DNA of 64,000 nt, from positions 4,921,501-4,985,500 of the forward strand of contig NZ_CP126107.1 in assembly GCF_030123365.1 (NCBI RefSeq). Direction: 5' to 3'. Source of the stretch: Neobacillus sp. SuZ13. GTDB lineage: Bacteria > Bacillota > Bacilli > Bacillales > Cytobacillaceae. A program made the position numbers and the translations under genes. A model generated the notes under the pieces. It searched no databases. It was not told the origin of the DNA and saw nothing but the letters and a program-made list of their open reading frames with translations. Shown here in pieces: positions 32,047-40,859 of this stretch (the first letter of the stretch is position 1; each line of letters starts with the position of its first letter).

Positions 32047-33339
32047 TTATATTTTTGCAAGCGCGGATGGCCTGGCATAGAAGAATCCTTGGGCTAAGTC
32101 AACATTATTTCTCTTTAGCACTGATGCTTCTTCCTCGTTTTCAATGCCTTCTGCGACCACGAGTGACCCTGCTTCTTTCGCAATCAGCATTAACCCTTGT
32201 AACATAGATTCTTTAACTGAATTTTTATCAATATTAGAAATAACTGAACGATCGATTTTAATAATATCCGGCATGATTTCACTGATACTACTCAAACTAG
32301 AATACCCCGACCCAGTATCATCCATAGCAATTTTATATCCCATTAAACGAAGCATCTTTATATTATAGATAAAATTCTTTAAGCCGTCGATTGAATCATT
32401 TTCAGTTATTTCAATTGTAATCTGTTGGGGAGAAATCCTAGGATATTGCTGGATTAGTTTTTTTAAATCACCTGTAAATCGAATATTCCCAAGTGTTAAT
32501 GGAGTACAATTGATAAAGATATTCTGTTTGCATCTGGTTGCCTTGATTTGCTCGAATACTTTTTCGATGACAAGCAGTTCAAGATCATAAAGCATTCCAG
32601 TTTGCCTCGCAACTGAAAAAAGCAATCCCGGGTTCTCTAACATCGTTCCAGCAGGTCCTCGTGTGAGCATTTCCAAAGCCCTTACTTCTTTTGTAGACAC
32701 ATCAATTATTGGCTGTGCTAATAACTTAATTTCCTTCTTTGAAATAATTTGTTTCATAGAATAAACCATCTCATTCCATCCCAATTTAACCCTTTTTTCT
32801 GACATGGCAAAAGCCTGCCGCCGGGCACTTTCGACCGAATGCATGATAGAGTAGTTCTTCCTTTCAACAAACATATATCCTGATTCAAATTCAGGCTCGA
32901 GGGACGGGTAAAGTGGATGAAGGCTTTTTTCCACGTTATGTATTATTTTACCCATGATCGTATTAATTTCAGAAAGGGACTGCTGAATATATCCAATCTT
33001 TATAAACAGAGTCAGGCCCTCATTGTAATGATCATGGAGCGTAATGATATCTTCCTTGTCAATTTGCTGTTCAATGGTCATCCGAAAGAGTCTTTTGATG
33101 CGCTTTTGCAATTGTTCATACTTATATTGACCCAATTGTGCTGATATTTCGTTCATATCCTTTAAATTAAAAACCATCACAGCCACTTCATGTCCATTGT
33201 TCATGGCAGATGTTACCCCTTCCAATACAGGGTTACGTAAAATGAATGGAGGAGGATAAAAACGTATAGACGAAAGAGGTAATAAAATCTTTCCCCATTG
33301 CATTACATTTTTGACCTTTTCCATGTAACGACGGATCAT
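32047..33339 (-). CDS. EAL-domain c-di-GMP phosphodiesterase with degenerate GGDEF
   Basis: A 430-residue protein with an N-terminal region (about 48-170) resembling a GGDEF fold but lacking the GGDEF motif, and an EAL domain at about 195-430. All EAL catalytic positions are present by eye: E223 and R227 in EMLTR, N277, E310, D340-D341 (DDTGSG), K361, E397 and Q417. It should hydrolyse c-di-GMP to pGpG, with the degenerate domain perhaps acting as a GTP sensor. No membrane span is seen. SD AGAGGA lies 8 nt before ATG 33339. It resembles YkuI/YdaK-type enzymes only in general layout. Confidence 0.88.
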   Translation of the reverse strand: MIRRYMEKVKNVMQWGKILLPLSSIRFYPPPFILRNPVLEGVTSAMNNGHEVAVMVFNLKDMNEISAQLGQYKYEQLQKRIKRLFRMTIEQQIDKEDIITLHDHYNEGLTLFIKIGYIQQSLSEINTIMGKIIHNVEKSLHPLYPSLEPEFESGYMFVERKNYSIMHSVESARRQAFAMSEKRVKLGWNEMVYSMKQIISKKEIKLLAQPIIDVSTKEVRALEMLTRGPAGTMLENPGLLFSVARQTGMLYDLELLVIEKVFEQIKATRCKQNIFINCTPLTLGNIRFTGDLKKLIQQYPRISPQQITIEITENDSIDGLKNFIYNIKMLRLMGYKIAMDDTGSGYSSLSSISEIMPDIIKIDRSVISNIDKNSVKESMLQGLMLIAKEAGSLVVAEGIENEEEASVLKRNNVDLAQGFFYARPSALAKI

Positions 33340-33530
33340 TCAATCATTCCTCTCGGTAACAACTTTCGAGAATTCAAATTTATTGTAACATAATTTGACA
33401 GCCTTCGCGTTTTTCGATTGATAAAAACTTTGAAAATTGTGTAAAAATCTTTACTCCCCTTGATTGGTTTTATTTGTTACTATATAGAAGATGTCTAAAA
33501 ATATCTATTTTTATTAAAGGAGACCATTAA

Positions 33531-33797
33531 ATGAAAGAACGCTTTTTCTTATACGATGATACAGAAAATACAAAAACAAGATTTGTCAGCTTCGTTGGTG
33601 AAAATCAGCGCTTTGATTTAGCGATTGTTCAAAGTGACCGTCATTATGGAAAACATCTAGTTCTTGATATGCAAGGAAGCCGTTTTGCAATTATTGGCTT
33701 AGATGATTTGCAAGAGGAAGGATATTTAGAATTCGCATTTCAATTAAATGAGGAAGAAGCGGAGGAATTAAGATCCTTTTTAATGGAATTAGTGTAA
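33531..33797 (+). CDS. DUF3055 family protein
   Basis: An 88-residue acidic protein beginning MKERFFLYDDTE with conserved-looking GSRFAIIGLDDLQEEGYLE. The DUF3055 family is widespread in Bacillaceae and staphylococci and has no assigned role. AAAGGAG precedes the ATG. A small protein gene follows 57 nt downstream on the same strand and the two may be co-transcribed. Confidence 0.85.
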   Translation: MKERFFLYDDTENTKTRFVSFVGENQRFDLAIVQSDRHYGKHLVLDMQGSRFAIIGLDDLQEEGYLEFAFQLNEEEAEELRSFLMELV

Positions 33798-33854
33798 TGG
33801 TTCGTCATGAATTACGCTCCCTTTGAAAATAATAGTGCTAAAGGGGGCGTAAGC

Positions 33855-34145
33855 ATGACAAAAAATGAAGAAGAAAAGTACACGGATTTATCCAATGTTG
33901 AAAAACAAAGGAACTTTCTTACAGCGGAAGAATTTCCAGAAGGTCCTTTTGGTTCAGCCATTCGTCAAGACGAACCAGTTGAGAACAAAAGCACACCATG
34001 GAAAGAAGGGCAACGGCCTTACAGTGCCTTTAATTATGAAAATAAAACCCTTCATCAAGATCTTCCTCGGCAAATGGACGGGGCGCATCCGACCCATGAT
34101 GATTCAGAAACAGATCAACAGCCGCCTTATACAGAGTCAACATAA
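33855..34145 (+). CDS. Small hydrophilic cytosolic protein, unknown
   Basis: A 96-residue, highly polar and probably disordered protein with the segment DLSNVEKQRNFLTAEEFPEGPFGSA and a Pro-rich tail. It is the type annotated simply as cytosolic protein in Bacillus genomes. ATG 33855 is chosen because AAGGGGG lies just upstream; the frame is open to 33807. A frame-shifted overlapping ORF (33865-34203) is considered a shadow. It ends in a terminator shared with yutD. Confidence 0.75.
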   Translation: MTKNEEEKYTDLSNVEKQRNFLTAEEFPEGPFGSAIRQDEPVENKSTPWKEGQRPYSAFNYENKTLHQDLPRQMDGAHPTHDDSETDQQPPYTEST

Positions 34146-34178
34146 AGAAGGGCCAGCAACTTGGCCCTTCTTTTATTT
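34144..34178. terminator. Bidirectional terminator upstream of yutD stop
   Basis: AAAGAAGGGCCA pairs with TGGCCCTTCTTT; U run on the plus strand, A/U-rich on the other. It overlaps the yutD 3' end. Confidence 0.88.
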
Positions 34179-34448
34179 TTTCACTTTTTTCAAGACAAAA
34201 TAGGCACAGCCAAAATTACAGTATTCATACAGATATTCACTTAGCGTGCTAATTTTTGTATCGAATGTAGCTTTTTGGTTTTGGTCATCGAAAAACCCCT
34301 TTAATCGGAGTTGTCCATATCCCCAGTCCCCCACTACATAATCATATCTTGTTAAAATATCACTAAATCTTGCTTTAAGGGCTTCTTCGTTAAATCCGTT
34401 TCGGTGTTCTTGGACGATTTCATAAACGGCGTTGTTCATTATTATCAA
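34173..34448 (-). CDS. yutD: YutD family protein
   Basis: A 91-residue protein with the family core NGFNEEALKARFSDILTRYDYVVGDWGYGQLRLKG split over residues 17-51; I keep it as YutD (DUF1027), function unknown. The start is TTG 34448, 7 nt from GAGGTG; the downstream ATG at 34439 is 16 nt away and less likely. It is convergent with the DUF3055 pair and divergent from yutC. Confidence 0.88.
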   Translation of the reverse strand: MIIMNNAVYEIVQEHRNGFNEEALKARFSDILTRYDYVVGDWGYGQLRLKGFFDDQNQKATFDTKISTLSEYLYEYCNFGCAYFVLKKVKK

Positions 34449-34563
34449 GATATTTCACCTCTTTTGCCAGCTAATTCCTACTACCCATTATAACCGATTC
34501 CCCATCAATTACTAAGAAAAAAAATCACCTTATTGGCTATTCTAAGAAAAGGAGGTGTTTCAA

Positions 34564-35202
34564 ATGAAAAAATTAGTTATCATCTTGGGATTATGCACGG
34601 TAACGGCCCTAACAGGCTGTACTAAGGATATGAGCAACCGAGATGTCTATGAAGAAAGCGGAAATACCATTAATGTCAACAATAAAAGGCATGACCTCTA
34701 CAATGAAGGAGCAAGCCGTGGGATGCGTAATGTGAGTAACAATTACGGCTTTGTCCGTCATCAAAAAAGTCCGCTAATGAACGATAATACGGCTAATGAC
34801 CATTATTCTGCATTAGACCGTGAACAAGCGGCCAATATTATAAGTAAATTAAGTACAGATATTCCCAATGTAAGTGATGTATCCACACTTGTCACAGACC
34901 AAGAAGTGTTAATTGCTTATAATACCGATTCAAAAGACCGTAATTTGACTGCAGATCAAGTGAAAAAAACAGCAATGTCCGTCGTTCCAAGGTATTACCA
35001 TGTCTATGTTACTGACAATACAGTGTTAAGGAGAGATGTAGAAAATTTGGCAAACGTTGATTCCACAAGCCGAAATGCCCGTAATCTGGTCAATGGGCTA
35101 ATCACACAGATGAAAAAATCACCGCAGGGGCAGCGGATAAATGCAAGTGAGGATGAAAATGGGCGAACTGCGGACGACAATATCGGTAGAGACAATCGAT
35201 AA
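34564..35202 (+). CDS. yutC: YhcN/YlaJ-family sporulation lipoprotein YutC
   Basis: A 212-residue lipoprotein with lipobox LTGC (C about 18) and a mature domain of the YhcN/YlaJ type: HYSALDREQAANIISKLS, DVSTLVTDQEVLIAYN and a C-terminal hydrophilic tail. Members are made in the forespore and found in the spore inner membrane. ATG 34564 follows AAGGAGGTG at 6 nt; the GTG at 34555 is part of that RBS. It is convergent with lipA. Confidence 0.88.
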   Translation: MKKLVIILGLCTVTALTGCTKDMSNRDVYEESGNTINVNNKRHDLYNEGASRGMRNVSNNYGFVRHQKSPLMNDNTANDHYSALDREQAANIISKLSTDIPNVSDVSTLVTDQEVLIAYNTDSKDRNLTADQVKKTAMSVVPRYYHVYVTDNTVLRRDVENLANVDSTSRNARNLVNGLITQMKKSPQGQRINASEDENGRTADDNIGRDNR

Positions 35203-35240
35203 AAAAAGAGTTCAGTCGACTTGACTGAACTCTTTTTTTT
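35201..35240. terminator. Bidirectional terminator between yutC and lipA
   Basis: A long perfect stem AAAAAAAGAGTTCAGTC/GACTGAACTCTTTTTTT with a 5-nt loop, with U runs on both strands. Confidence 0.93.
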
Positions 35241-36156
35241 AAGCTTCTTGAGCATTTTCTTCCCCAAGCATTTGCTTGTGTTTCGCTGCTGCGTTCACTT
35301 GCTCGTCAGCATGATAGGAGGACCGAACTAGCGGGCCTGCTTCACAATGACTAAAGCCTTTGCTTAATGCAATTTGCTGTAATTCTTTAAATTCATCTGG
35401 GCTATAATATTTTTCAACCTTGAGATGACTTTTTGTCGGCTGTAGATATTGACCAATAGTCATAATATCGACGTGATTTGCTCTTAAATCATCCATCACT
35501 TCAAGTATTTCTTCCTTTGTTTCCCCAAGTCCAACCATTAAACTCGATTTTGTTGGAATATTCGGCTGCATTTCTTTAGCACGACGGAGGAATTCAAGGG
35601 AACGATCGTATTTCGCCCTAGCTCTTACTCTAGGGGTCATCCGTTTAACCGTCTCGATGTTGTGATTTAAGATATCAGGTTTTGCATCCATTAACAGACG
35701 TAAATTTTCTTCTTTCCCACCCATATCAGATGGAAGAACTTCAATACTTGTAAATGGATTTTTGCGGCGAATAGCTCGGACTGTTTCGGCAAAAACAGCT
35801 GCTCCGCCATCCCTAAGATCATCACGGGCTACTGCGGTGACCACGACATGTTTTAAGTTCATCAATTGAACGGAGTCCGCCACTCTTTCAGGTTCTTGCC
35901 AATCCAACTCTGTTGGCAATCCAGTTTTAACTGCGCAGAAACGGCATGCGCGTGTACATGTATCACCAAGGATCATGAAAGTAGCCGTACGTCGCTCTGC
36001 CCAGCATTCATGAATATTAGGGCAGCGTGCTTCTTCACAAACCGTGTGAAGGTTTTTTTCACGCATCATTTTCTTCAAGCCCGTATAGGACTCATTTGTG
36101 TTCAGTTTTATTTTTAACCAATCCGGTTTTCGTAAAATATCTTCTTTCTTACTCAT
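35239..36156 (-). CDS. lipA: Lipoyl synthase
   Basis: A 305-residue radical-SAM enzyme that inserts two sulfurs into protein-bound octanoyl chains. Both Fe-S clusters are encoded: auxiliary C40, C45 and C51 (CEEARCPNIHEC) and the SAM cluster C67, C71 and C74 (CTRACRFC); the RSSYHADE segment near the C terminus supplies the conserved serine ligand. The product modifies E2 proteins and GcvH, which is also in this window. As in B. subtilis it is flanked by yutC and the lytH (yunA) gene. Confidence 0.97.
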   Translation of the reverse strand: MSKKEDILRKPDWLKIKLNTNESYTGLKKMMREKNLHTVCEEARCPNIHECWAERRTATFMILGDTCTRACRFCAVKTGLPTELDWQEPERVADSVQLMNLKHVVVTAVARDDLRDGGAAVFAETVRAIRRKNPFTSIEVLPSDMGGKEENLRLLMDAKPDILNHNIETVKRMTPRVRARAKYDRSLEFLRRAKEMQPNIPTKSSLMVGLGETKEEILEVMDDLRANHVDIMTIGQYLQPTKSHLKVEKYYSPDEFKELQQIALSKGFSHCEAGPLVRSSYHADEQVNAAAKHKQMLGEENAQEA

Positions 36157-36357
36157 TAATGCTACACCCCTTGAAGCTAGAAATGGATCCTCATTGTCAC
36201 TTTAACATACTAAAAAAATAACGACAAGCATATCGGGTTATATTATCATGATGAACTGTTCCATCAGCAAAAAATATTGTTTACCATTTATTAACCATAA
36301 TGAAATGGTTTAGAAAACATAAACTAACCTTGTACATTAATTGGAAGGAGGATTCTT

Positions 36358-37356
36358 GTGCGGGCTGTTCTATTATTGGGAACTTTTCTTTTATTCTTTA
36401 GCACTTCATTGGCTGTTACGGACGTTTGTGCCGCGGCAAATGAACCGAATCCATACCAAGAACGAATGAAGCTTTATAAGAAGGTGGAAACCGTTACACA
36501 AATTCCTTGGTACTATTTAGCGGCCATTGATCAATACGAAAGAAGCATCCGCCAGGTCCGCAAAGACTTACCTAAACCAGATAGTGTGATCGGCATCTAT
36601 TTTCGCCCAGAAGAATGGTCTGGATTAACCAATCCAAATCCTTTGGAAGAAAACCCAGCCACGATTCAATTTTTTGATGGAAAAGGTGTAGATGGAGATG
36701 GGGATGGGAAGGCAAGTGCTAAAAATGATGAGGATGTCCTCTATGCGTTTGCAAAATATCTCCTATCATACGGTGTCGATCATGATAATATAAAAATCGG
36801 CTTATGGAATTACTATCATCGTGATAAAACGGTTAGTATCATTGCTGGAAAAGCAAAAATATATCGGCATTTCGGTCGGATTGACTTAGATACTCAAGTA
36901 TTTCCTGTCCCAATTCGCAGTAATCACAGTTACCGGAGCACGTGGGGGTCTGCCCGAGGCTGGGGCGGCCGAAGGATACACGAAGGTACTGATATCTTTG
37001 CTGGTTACGGCGTTCCTGTTCGAGCAACAAACTATGGGATTGTTGAAATGAAAGGCTGGAATAAGTTTGGTGGCTGGAGAATCGGTATTCGCGATATTAA
37101 TAATACGTATCATTACTTCGCCCACTTAAGCGGTTTTGCTAAGGATTTAAAAATCGGTCAAGTGGTTGAGCCAGGAATGCTAATTGGCGGTGTAGGAAGT
37201 TCTGGTTATGGCCCTCCTGGAACCTCAGGAAAATTCCCTCCCCATTTACATTACGGGATGTACAAAGACAACGGTGTCACCGAATGGTCTTTTGATCCTT
37301 ACCCGCATTTAGCCAAATGGAAGCGGATGGAACGGATGAATGCACGTAAAAAATAG
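36358..37356 (+). CDS. lytH: LytH-type M23 L-Ala-D-Glu endopeptidase
   Basis: A 332-residue exported protein with signal peptide (about 1-26), a central helical region and a C-terminal M23 metallopeptidase domain. Zinc-site residues are seen: H208-x3-D212 (HEGTD), H256 and HLH at 296-298. In B. subtilis LytH trims muropeptide side chains to single L-Ala during cortex formation. Start is GTG 36358, 6 nt from AAGGAGG. CATAAACTA at 36318-36326 fits the sigma-K -10 pattern CATAnnnTA, although no -35 element at proper spacing was found. Confidence 0.92.
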   Translation: MRAVLLLGTFLLFFSTSLAVTDVCAAANEPNPYQERMKLYKKVETVTQIPWYYLAAIDQYERSIRQVRKDLPKPDSVIGIYFRPEEWSGLTNPNPLEENPATIQFFDGKGVDGDGDGKASAKNDEDVLYAFAKYLLSYGVDHDNIKIGLWNYYHRDKTVSIIAGKAKIYRHFGRIDLDTQVFPVPIRSNHSYRSTWGSARGWGGRRIHEGTDIFAGYGVPVRATNYGIVEMKGWNKFGGWRIGIRDINNTYHYFAHLSGFAKDLKIGQVVEPGMLIGGVGSSGYGPPGTSGKFPPHLHYGMYKDNGVTEWSFDPYPHLAKWKRMERMNARKK

Positions 37357-37386
37357 GACCTTCCACTGTGGAACGTCCTATTTTTT
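37350..37386. terminator. Bidirectional terminator between lytH and yunB
   Basis: AATAGGAC-CTTCCA pairs with TGGAA-GTCCTATT, flanked by A and U runs; it overlaps both gene ends. Confidence 0.88.
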
Positions 37387-38169
37387 CGTATCTGATTTCT
37401 TCACGTCTGCCTGTTTATCAGGAAGTTGAATTGATGGGGTAATCCCGCCGCCGCCATTATAAAATTGCGGAACATCTCCTTGGATGAGCGAACCATCCAC
37501 GGGGATACTTTGTGTCAGTTTGGTGATCTTTGTAGCAAACGGAGTGATGATTTGGACAGAGACTTCAATATGAATCGAAACATCGACCCAGGTATTATTA
37601 ATCCCTACTTCTTTCGTTTCAATTTTAACATCTGGCTCCACTTCACCAATTGCATGAAACTTAACCGGAATTTTCGGTCCTATATTTCCTAATAATGAAA
37701 TATTGGTTGCTTGGCCAAGCGGGACGTACCAAATAATCCCGTCTTCCTTATTTGAATTTTGAGTTTCTATTTCTACATCGGTTAACTGCTCCAGTGAGGC
37801 AAGATCACCTTTTTTGGCTGCTTTCAGGTTCTTTTGAATTTGTGCGGTTGTTTCCGCTAAGACCCGGTTTATATAAACTGTATTGAGCTTCACATTTGAC
37901 GCCTTTCCATTTTCACTAGGCAGAATCACAATGACTTCATTGTCTTCCCCTGTATCAGTTGTCCGTTTTGTGATCGCCTTATTGATGACTAATGAAGCAA
38001 TATTTCGGGTTTCAGAAGTAGCAATTCTCATCAAGGTAGGTTCAATACCCTTATTTACAAGCCATAATCCAGTCGCGGTAGAAAACAGAAAAAAAACAAA
38101 CGTCAATAGCATGACATAACGGAAAGGCAACGGTCCCTTTTTAGGTCGCCGTCTGCGAAACTTCGCCAA
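37378..38169 (-). CDS. yunB: Sporulation protein YunB
   Basis: A 263-residue protein with a basic N terminus (RRRRPKKG), one membrane span at about 21-42 and an extracytoplasmic domain reading RNIASLVINKAI, IIWYVPLGQATNISLLGNIGP and PVDGSLIQGDVPQFYNGG. YunB is a mother-cell sporulation protein in B. subtilis. I place the start at TTG 38169, 5 nt from AAGGGGTGA; the GTG at 38178 is part of that site. It is convergent with lytH. Confidence 0.9.
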   Translation of the reverse strand: MAKFRRRRPKKGPLPFRYVMLLTFVFFLFSTATGLWLVNKGIEPTLMRIATSETRNIASLVINKAITKRTTDTGEDNEVIVILPSENGKASNVKLNTVYINRVLAETTAQIQKNLKAAKKGDLASLEQLTDVEIETQNSNKEDGIIWYVPLGQATNISLLGNIGPKIPVKFHAIGEVEPDVKIETKEVGINNTWVDVSIHIEVSVQIITPFATKITKLTQSIPVDGSLIQGDVPQFYNGGGGITPSIQLPDKQADVKKSDTKK

Positions 38170-38260
38170 GAAAATCACCCCTTCAAGCTATATGTATGCT
38201 TTAAAAAGAGGAACTAGCCTAAAAATGTACCTAAAAATATTGGGTAATGGCAACAATAGA

Positions 38261-38290
38261 AAAAAGCTTGCTGTCTCTAGCAAGCTTTTT
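38261..38290 (-). terminator. Terminator of yunC
   Basis: AAAAAGCTTGCT/AGCAAGCTTTTT perfect stem with U run on the minus strand. Confidence 0.9.
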
Positions 38291-38591
38291 AGATCATTTT
38301 TAATAATGCGTCTCTGCCAATCATGCCAGGGTGAATGCCTAATTCCTCTGCTTCAACAGTAACAGACTCTAACGGGGCATTCAGAAGCTGTTCAATGGTC
38401 CTTACTCCGACAGCACGGCCTGCAATTATTTTGCGGTCCTTTAGCTTTTCGTTTAACAGCCCTACGTCTAAGGCGCCACACATGATATACCCTTTATCAT
38501 TTGAGACCGATAGCAAGGTTGTTTTCGGAAGTAAAACTGAAACACCGATAAACATATGTCCATTTATATTAATGGGTAAAAGATCAACCAC
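38289..38591 (-). CDS. yunC: DUF1805 family protein YunC
   Basis: A 100-residue protein with the family segment GYIMCGALDVGLLNEKLKDRKI and a C-terminal AEELGIHPGMIGRDAL. YunC has a known structure but no assigned function. The start is GTG 38591. It sits just downstream of yunD on the same strand in the yunFEDC order known from B. subtilis, with about 70 nt between yunD and yunC. Confidence 0.87.
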   Translation of the reverse strand: MVDLLPININGHMFIGVSVLLPKTTLLSVSNDKGYIMCGALDVGLLNEKLKDRKIIAGRAVGVRTIEQLLNAPLESVTVEAEELGIHPGMIGRDALLKMI

Positions 38592-38662
38592 AGATTCCCC
38601 ACACTCCTTTCCTCTCTATCACATTATGATTAGAAATGAAAAAGCGTGTTTATGGGCTATGA

Positions 38663-40009
38663 TTACCTTTGTAATTTCCACTTTAAGATATCGCGAAGAA
38701 ATTCCGGTAAGAAATATTTCTTTTCCTTATATGGCAGTACCTCTTTGAAAAAGTGGCCAAATGTGAACATATCCGGAAGAGCCAAACTATATTTGCGTTT
38801 ATGTTCCAAATGCATTCCATTTACGAGGATGATTTCATCATGGAAGCTAATTTGGTCGTAGACAAATACTCCTAGTAGGGTCCCTCTAAATCCAAGACCT
38901 TTAATGTGTCTATGGACTAACTCTTCATTTTTTGATTCCCACAATACCTTTTCTAATTCAAGACCAGTCAGTTCAACTACACATGGATTTATCGGATGCG
39001 GGCAGATCTTTAACAAATCGTATACCGTAACATCATCCTCTAAAGAGCCTAAGAGGAGTCCCGCGTTAATCATCGCACAATCGGTTTGACACCATTCCCT
39101 TAACGACCTGCTGAGCATTCGGGAAAATTCCGTTTCCTGAAACAGGTCGGTTTTAAGTGGTGTTTTTAAGGTCGTTACTTTTTGATTTAATAAGGCTTTT
39201 CCTTTGGAAAGATATGCGTCTATTAGTTCCTGCTCATTGTGAACCATTGGCAGTTCTTCCGTGTCATAAAGAATGGCTTCTTTATTTGTAATTGTTTTTT
39301 CTTCGTTTACACTGAGTGTGATGTGCCCCACAAATTGTCCATACTTTCCAGCCGCTCCAAGGAGGGTATTACCTACGAACTTTCCTTTTTCAAGAAAGTG
39401 GTGGGTGTGTGAGCCTAAGATGACATCAATATTAGGAAATTCAGTTGCAATCGATTCATCTTCATTCAGACCGAGATGGGAAAGTAGAATAATGATATCC
39501 GATTCAGCTTTTAATGGTTCCAGCCATTTCTTTAGTTCGTTGATTGGTTCGGTCACCTTCCATCCTAATAATCCATACAGATGGGCAAAGTGTGCGGTTA
39601 GACCGATGACCCCCACCCTCGTTCCCTTGTTCGTATGATATACCTTATATGGCTTTACCCAGGTAGGATATCCTTCGTTGGGCTGATAAAGGTTTGCTAA
39701 TAATACATCAAACTGAGCATGTTCATAAAGCGTATTTAAGTCGTTATAGGGAAGGTTAACACCTTCGTTATTCCCGATTGTTACCGCTGTATACTGGCTT
39801 TCATTTAAAAGGTCGATGTTTCCTTTTCCCTTAGTAGCCTCAGTGAAGGGATGCCAACGGTCAATAAAATCGCCAATGTCAAAGAGAAACACATCCTCAT
39901 CCTTTTTCTGATGGACTTCATTTTTATCAGCTAGGAATTGCTTAATACGCGGCCAATTTTCTATGTGACTGTGGACATCATTTGTATGATAAATATGTAT
40001 GGTTTCCAT
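38663..40009 (-). CDS. yunD: Calcineurin-like phosphatase/5'-nucleotidase YunD
   Basis: A 448-residue protein with an N-terminal metallophosphoesterase domain (HTNDVHSH with metal ligands at 7-13, DIGDFID, GNNEG, LLSHLG, GSHTHHF) and a C-terminal 5'-nucleotidase domain (about 270-430) including MINAGLLLGSLE. No signal peptide is visible, so it appears cytoplasmic, unlike typical secreted UshA enzymes. ATG 40009 lies 7 nt past the yunE stop, so translation is probably coupled. Confidence 0.9.
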   Translation of the reverse strand: METIHIYHTNDVHSHIENWPRIKQFLADKNEVHQKKDEDVFLFDIGDFIDRWHPFTEATKGKGNIDLLNESQYTAVTIGNNEGVNLPYNDLNTLYEHAQFDVLLANLYQPNEGYPTWVKPYKVYHTNKGTRVGVIGLTAHFAHLYGLLGWKVTEPINELKKWLEPLKAESDIIILLSHLGLNEDESIATEFPNIDVILGSHTHHFLEKGKFVGNTLLGAAGKYGQFVGHITLSVNEEKTITNKEAILYDTEELPMVHNEQELIDAYLSKGKALLNQKVTTLKTPLKTDLFQETEFSRMLSRSLREWCQTDCAMINAGLLLGSLEDDVTVYDLLKICPHPINPCVVELTGLELEKVLWESKNEELVHRHIKGLGFRGTLLGVFVYDQISFHDEIILVNGMHLEHKRKYSLALPDMFTFGHFFKEVLPYKEKKYFLPEFLRDILKWKLQR

Positions 40010-40016
40010 TCTGTAC

Positions 40017-40838
40017 CTACCCAAAAATTCCTTGATAAATTAAACGAATCCCAACAACAATGAGGATCGTCCGTAAAATTAAGACAATCGTTTTACTCTT
40101 AAGTCTTGTGTTTAAATAAACACCTATTTGAGCTCCAATCCATGCCCCTGGAACTAATGCCAGTGCGTACATCCAGTTAACATTTCCTAAGGTAATGTGC
40201 GTAATCGAGCTAAGTAATGAGGTTGGTAATATCATAAACATCGATGTTGCCGTAGCTACATGAGGCGGAAAAAAGAAAACCAAAATCATCGTTGGAACCA
40301 GTAAGGAGCCGCCGCCCACCCCGAAAATCCCTGATATAAAACCCACAACAAAGGCAATCAGAACGGCCATAACTGGATTATATCCATATTCTAAGGTATT
40401 CCCTCGATTATCGGTAAACGTACGGACGATTCCCCGGTCCTTCTTATATGGTAATGGCTTTAATTTATCTTTTAGTAATAAGATAATCGAAACAAAAATA
40501 ATAAATAATCCGAAAAAGATATTAAAGGCCTTCATCTGTAATCCTTCTGTTACCCACGCGCCCAAAATACTTCCGGGACCGCTGCCAATCAAGAAAATCA
40601 AGCCGCTTTTATAATCAATGGTCTTGTGTTTCATATACGCTAAGGTGGAAGAAAGTCCTGTAAAAATCATCGTAAAAAGGGAGGTTCCCACCGCGACCTG
40701 TGGTGTTACATGCCCAAAGGCTGACAGTGTTGATAAATAAAGTAATGAGGGAACAATTACAATCCCGCCACCTAAACCAATGAGCGAGCCTAATGAGCTT
40801 CCGAGTATACCGATAATTACGATTATGATCCATTCCAT
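40017..40838 (-). CDS. yunE: TauE/SafE-family sulfite/organosulfonate exporter YunE
   Basis: A 273-residue membrane protein with about eight spans in two homologous halves, each opening with a glycine-rich motif: GSLIGLGGGIVIVPSLL at the N terminus and GFISGIFGVGGGSLLVPTMI in the middle. The family carries sulfite, sulfonates or related anions; the substrate is unknown here. AGGAGAAGG precedes the ATG. It is the middle gene of yunF-yunE-yunD with gaps of 21 and 7 nt. Confidence 0.92.
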   Translation of the reverse strand: MEWIIIVIIGILGSSLGSLIGLGGGIVIVPSLLYLSTLSAFGHVTPQVAVGTSLFTMIFTGLSSTLAYMKHKTIDYKSGLIFLIGSGPGSILGAWVTEGLQMKAFNIFFGLFIIFVSIILLLKDKLKPLPYKKDRGIVRTFTDNRGNTLEYGYNPVMAVLIAFVVGFISGIFGVGGGSLLVPTMILVFFFPPHVATATSMFMILPTSLLSSITHITLGNVNWMYALALVPGAWIGAQIGVYLNTRLKSKTIVLILRTILIVVGIRLIYQGIFG

Positions 40839-40859
40839 GTTATTCCTTCTCCTAACTTT

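Noticed and set aside
31580..33339. HepT plus EAL protein as a toxin-antitoxin or signalling system
   Set aside because: Both genes look like conserved housekeeping neighbours, the HEPN active site is altered and no MNT gene is present.
33865..34203. 112-residue ORF overlapping the small cytosolic protein in another frame
   Set aside because: No RBS, runs through the terminator, and composition is Lys/Phe-rich and unlike a real protein.
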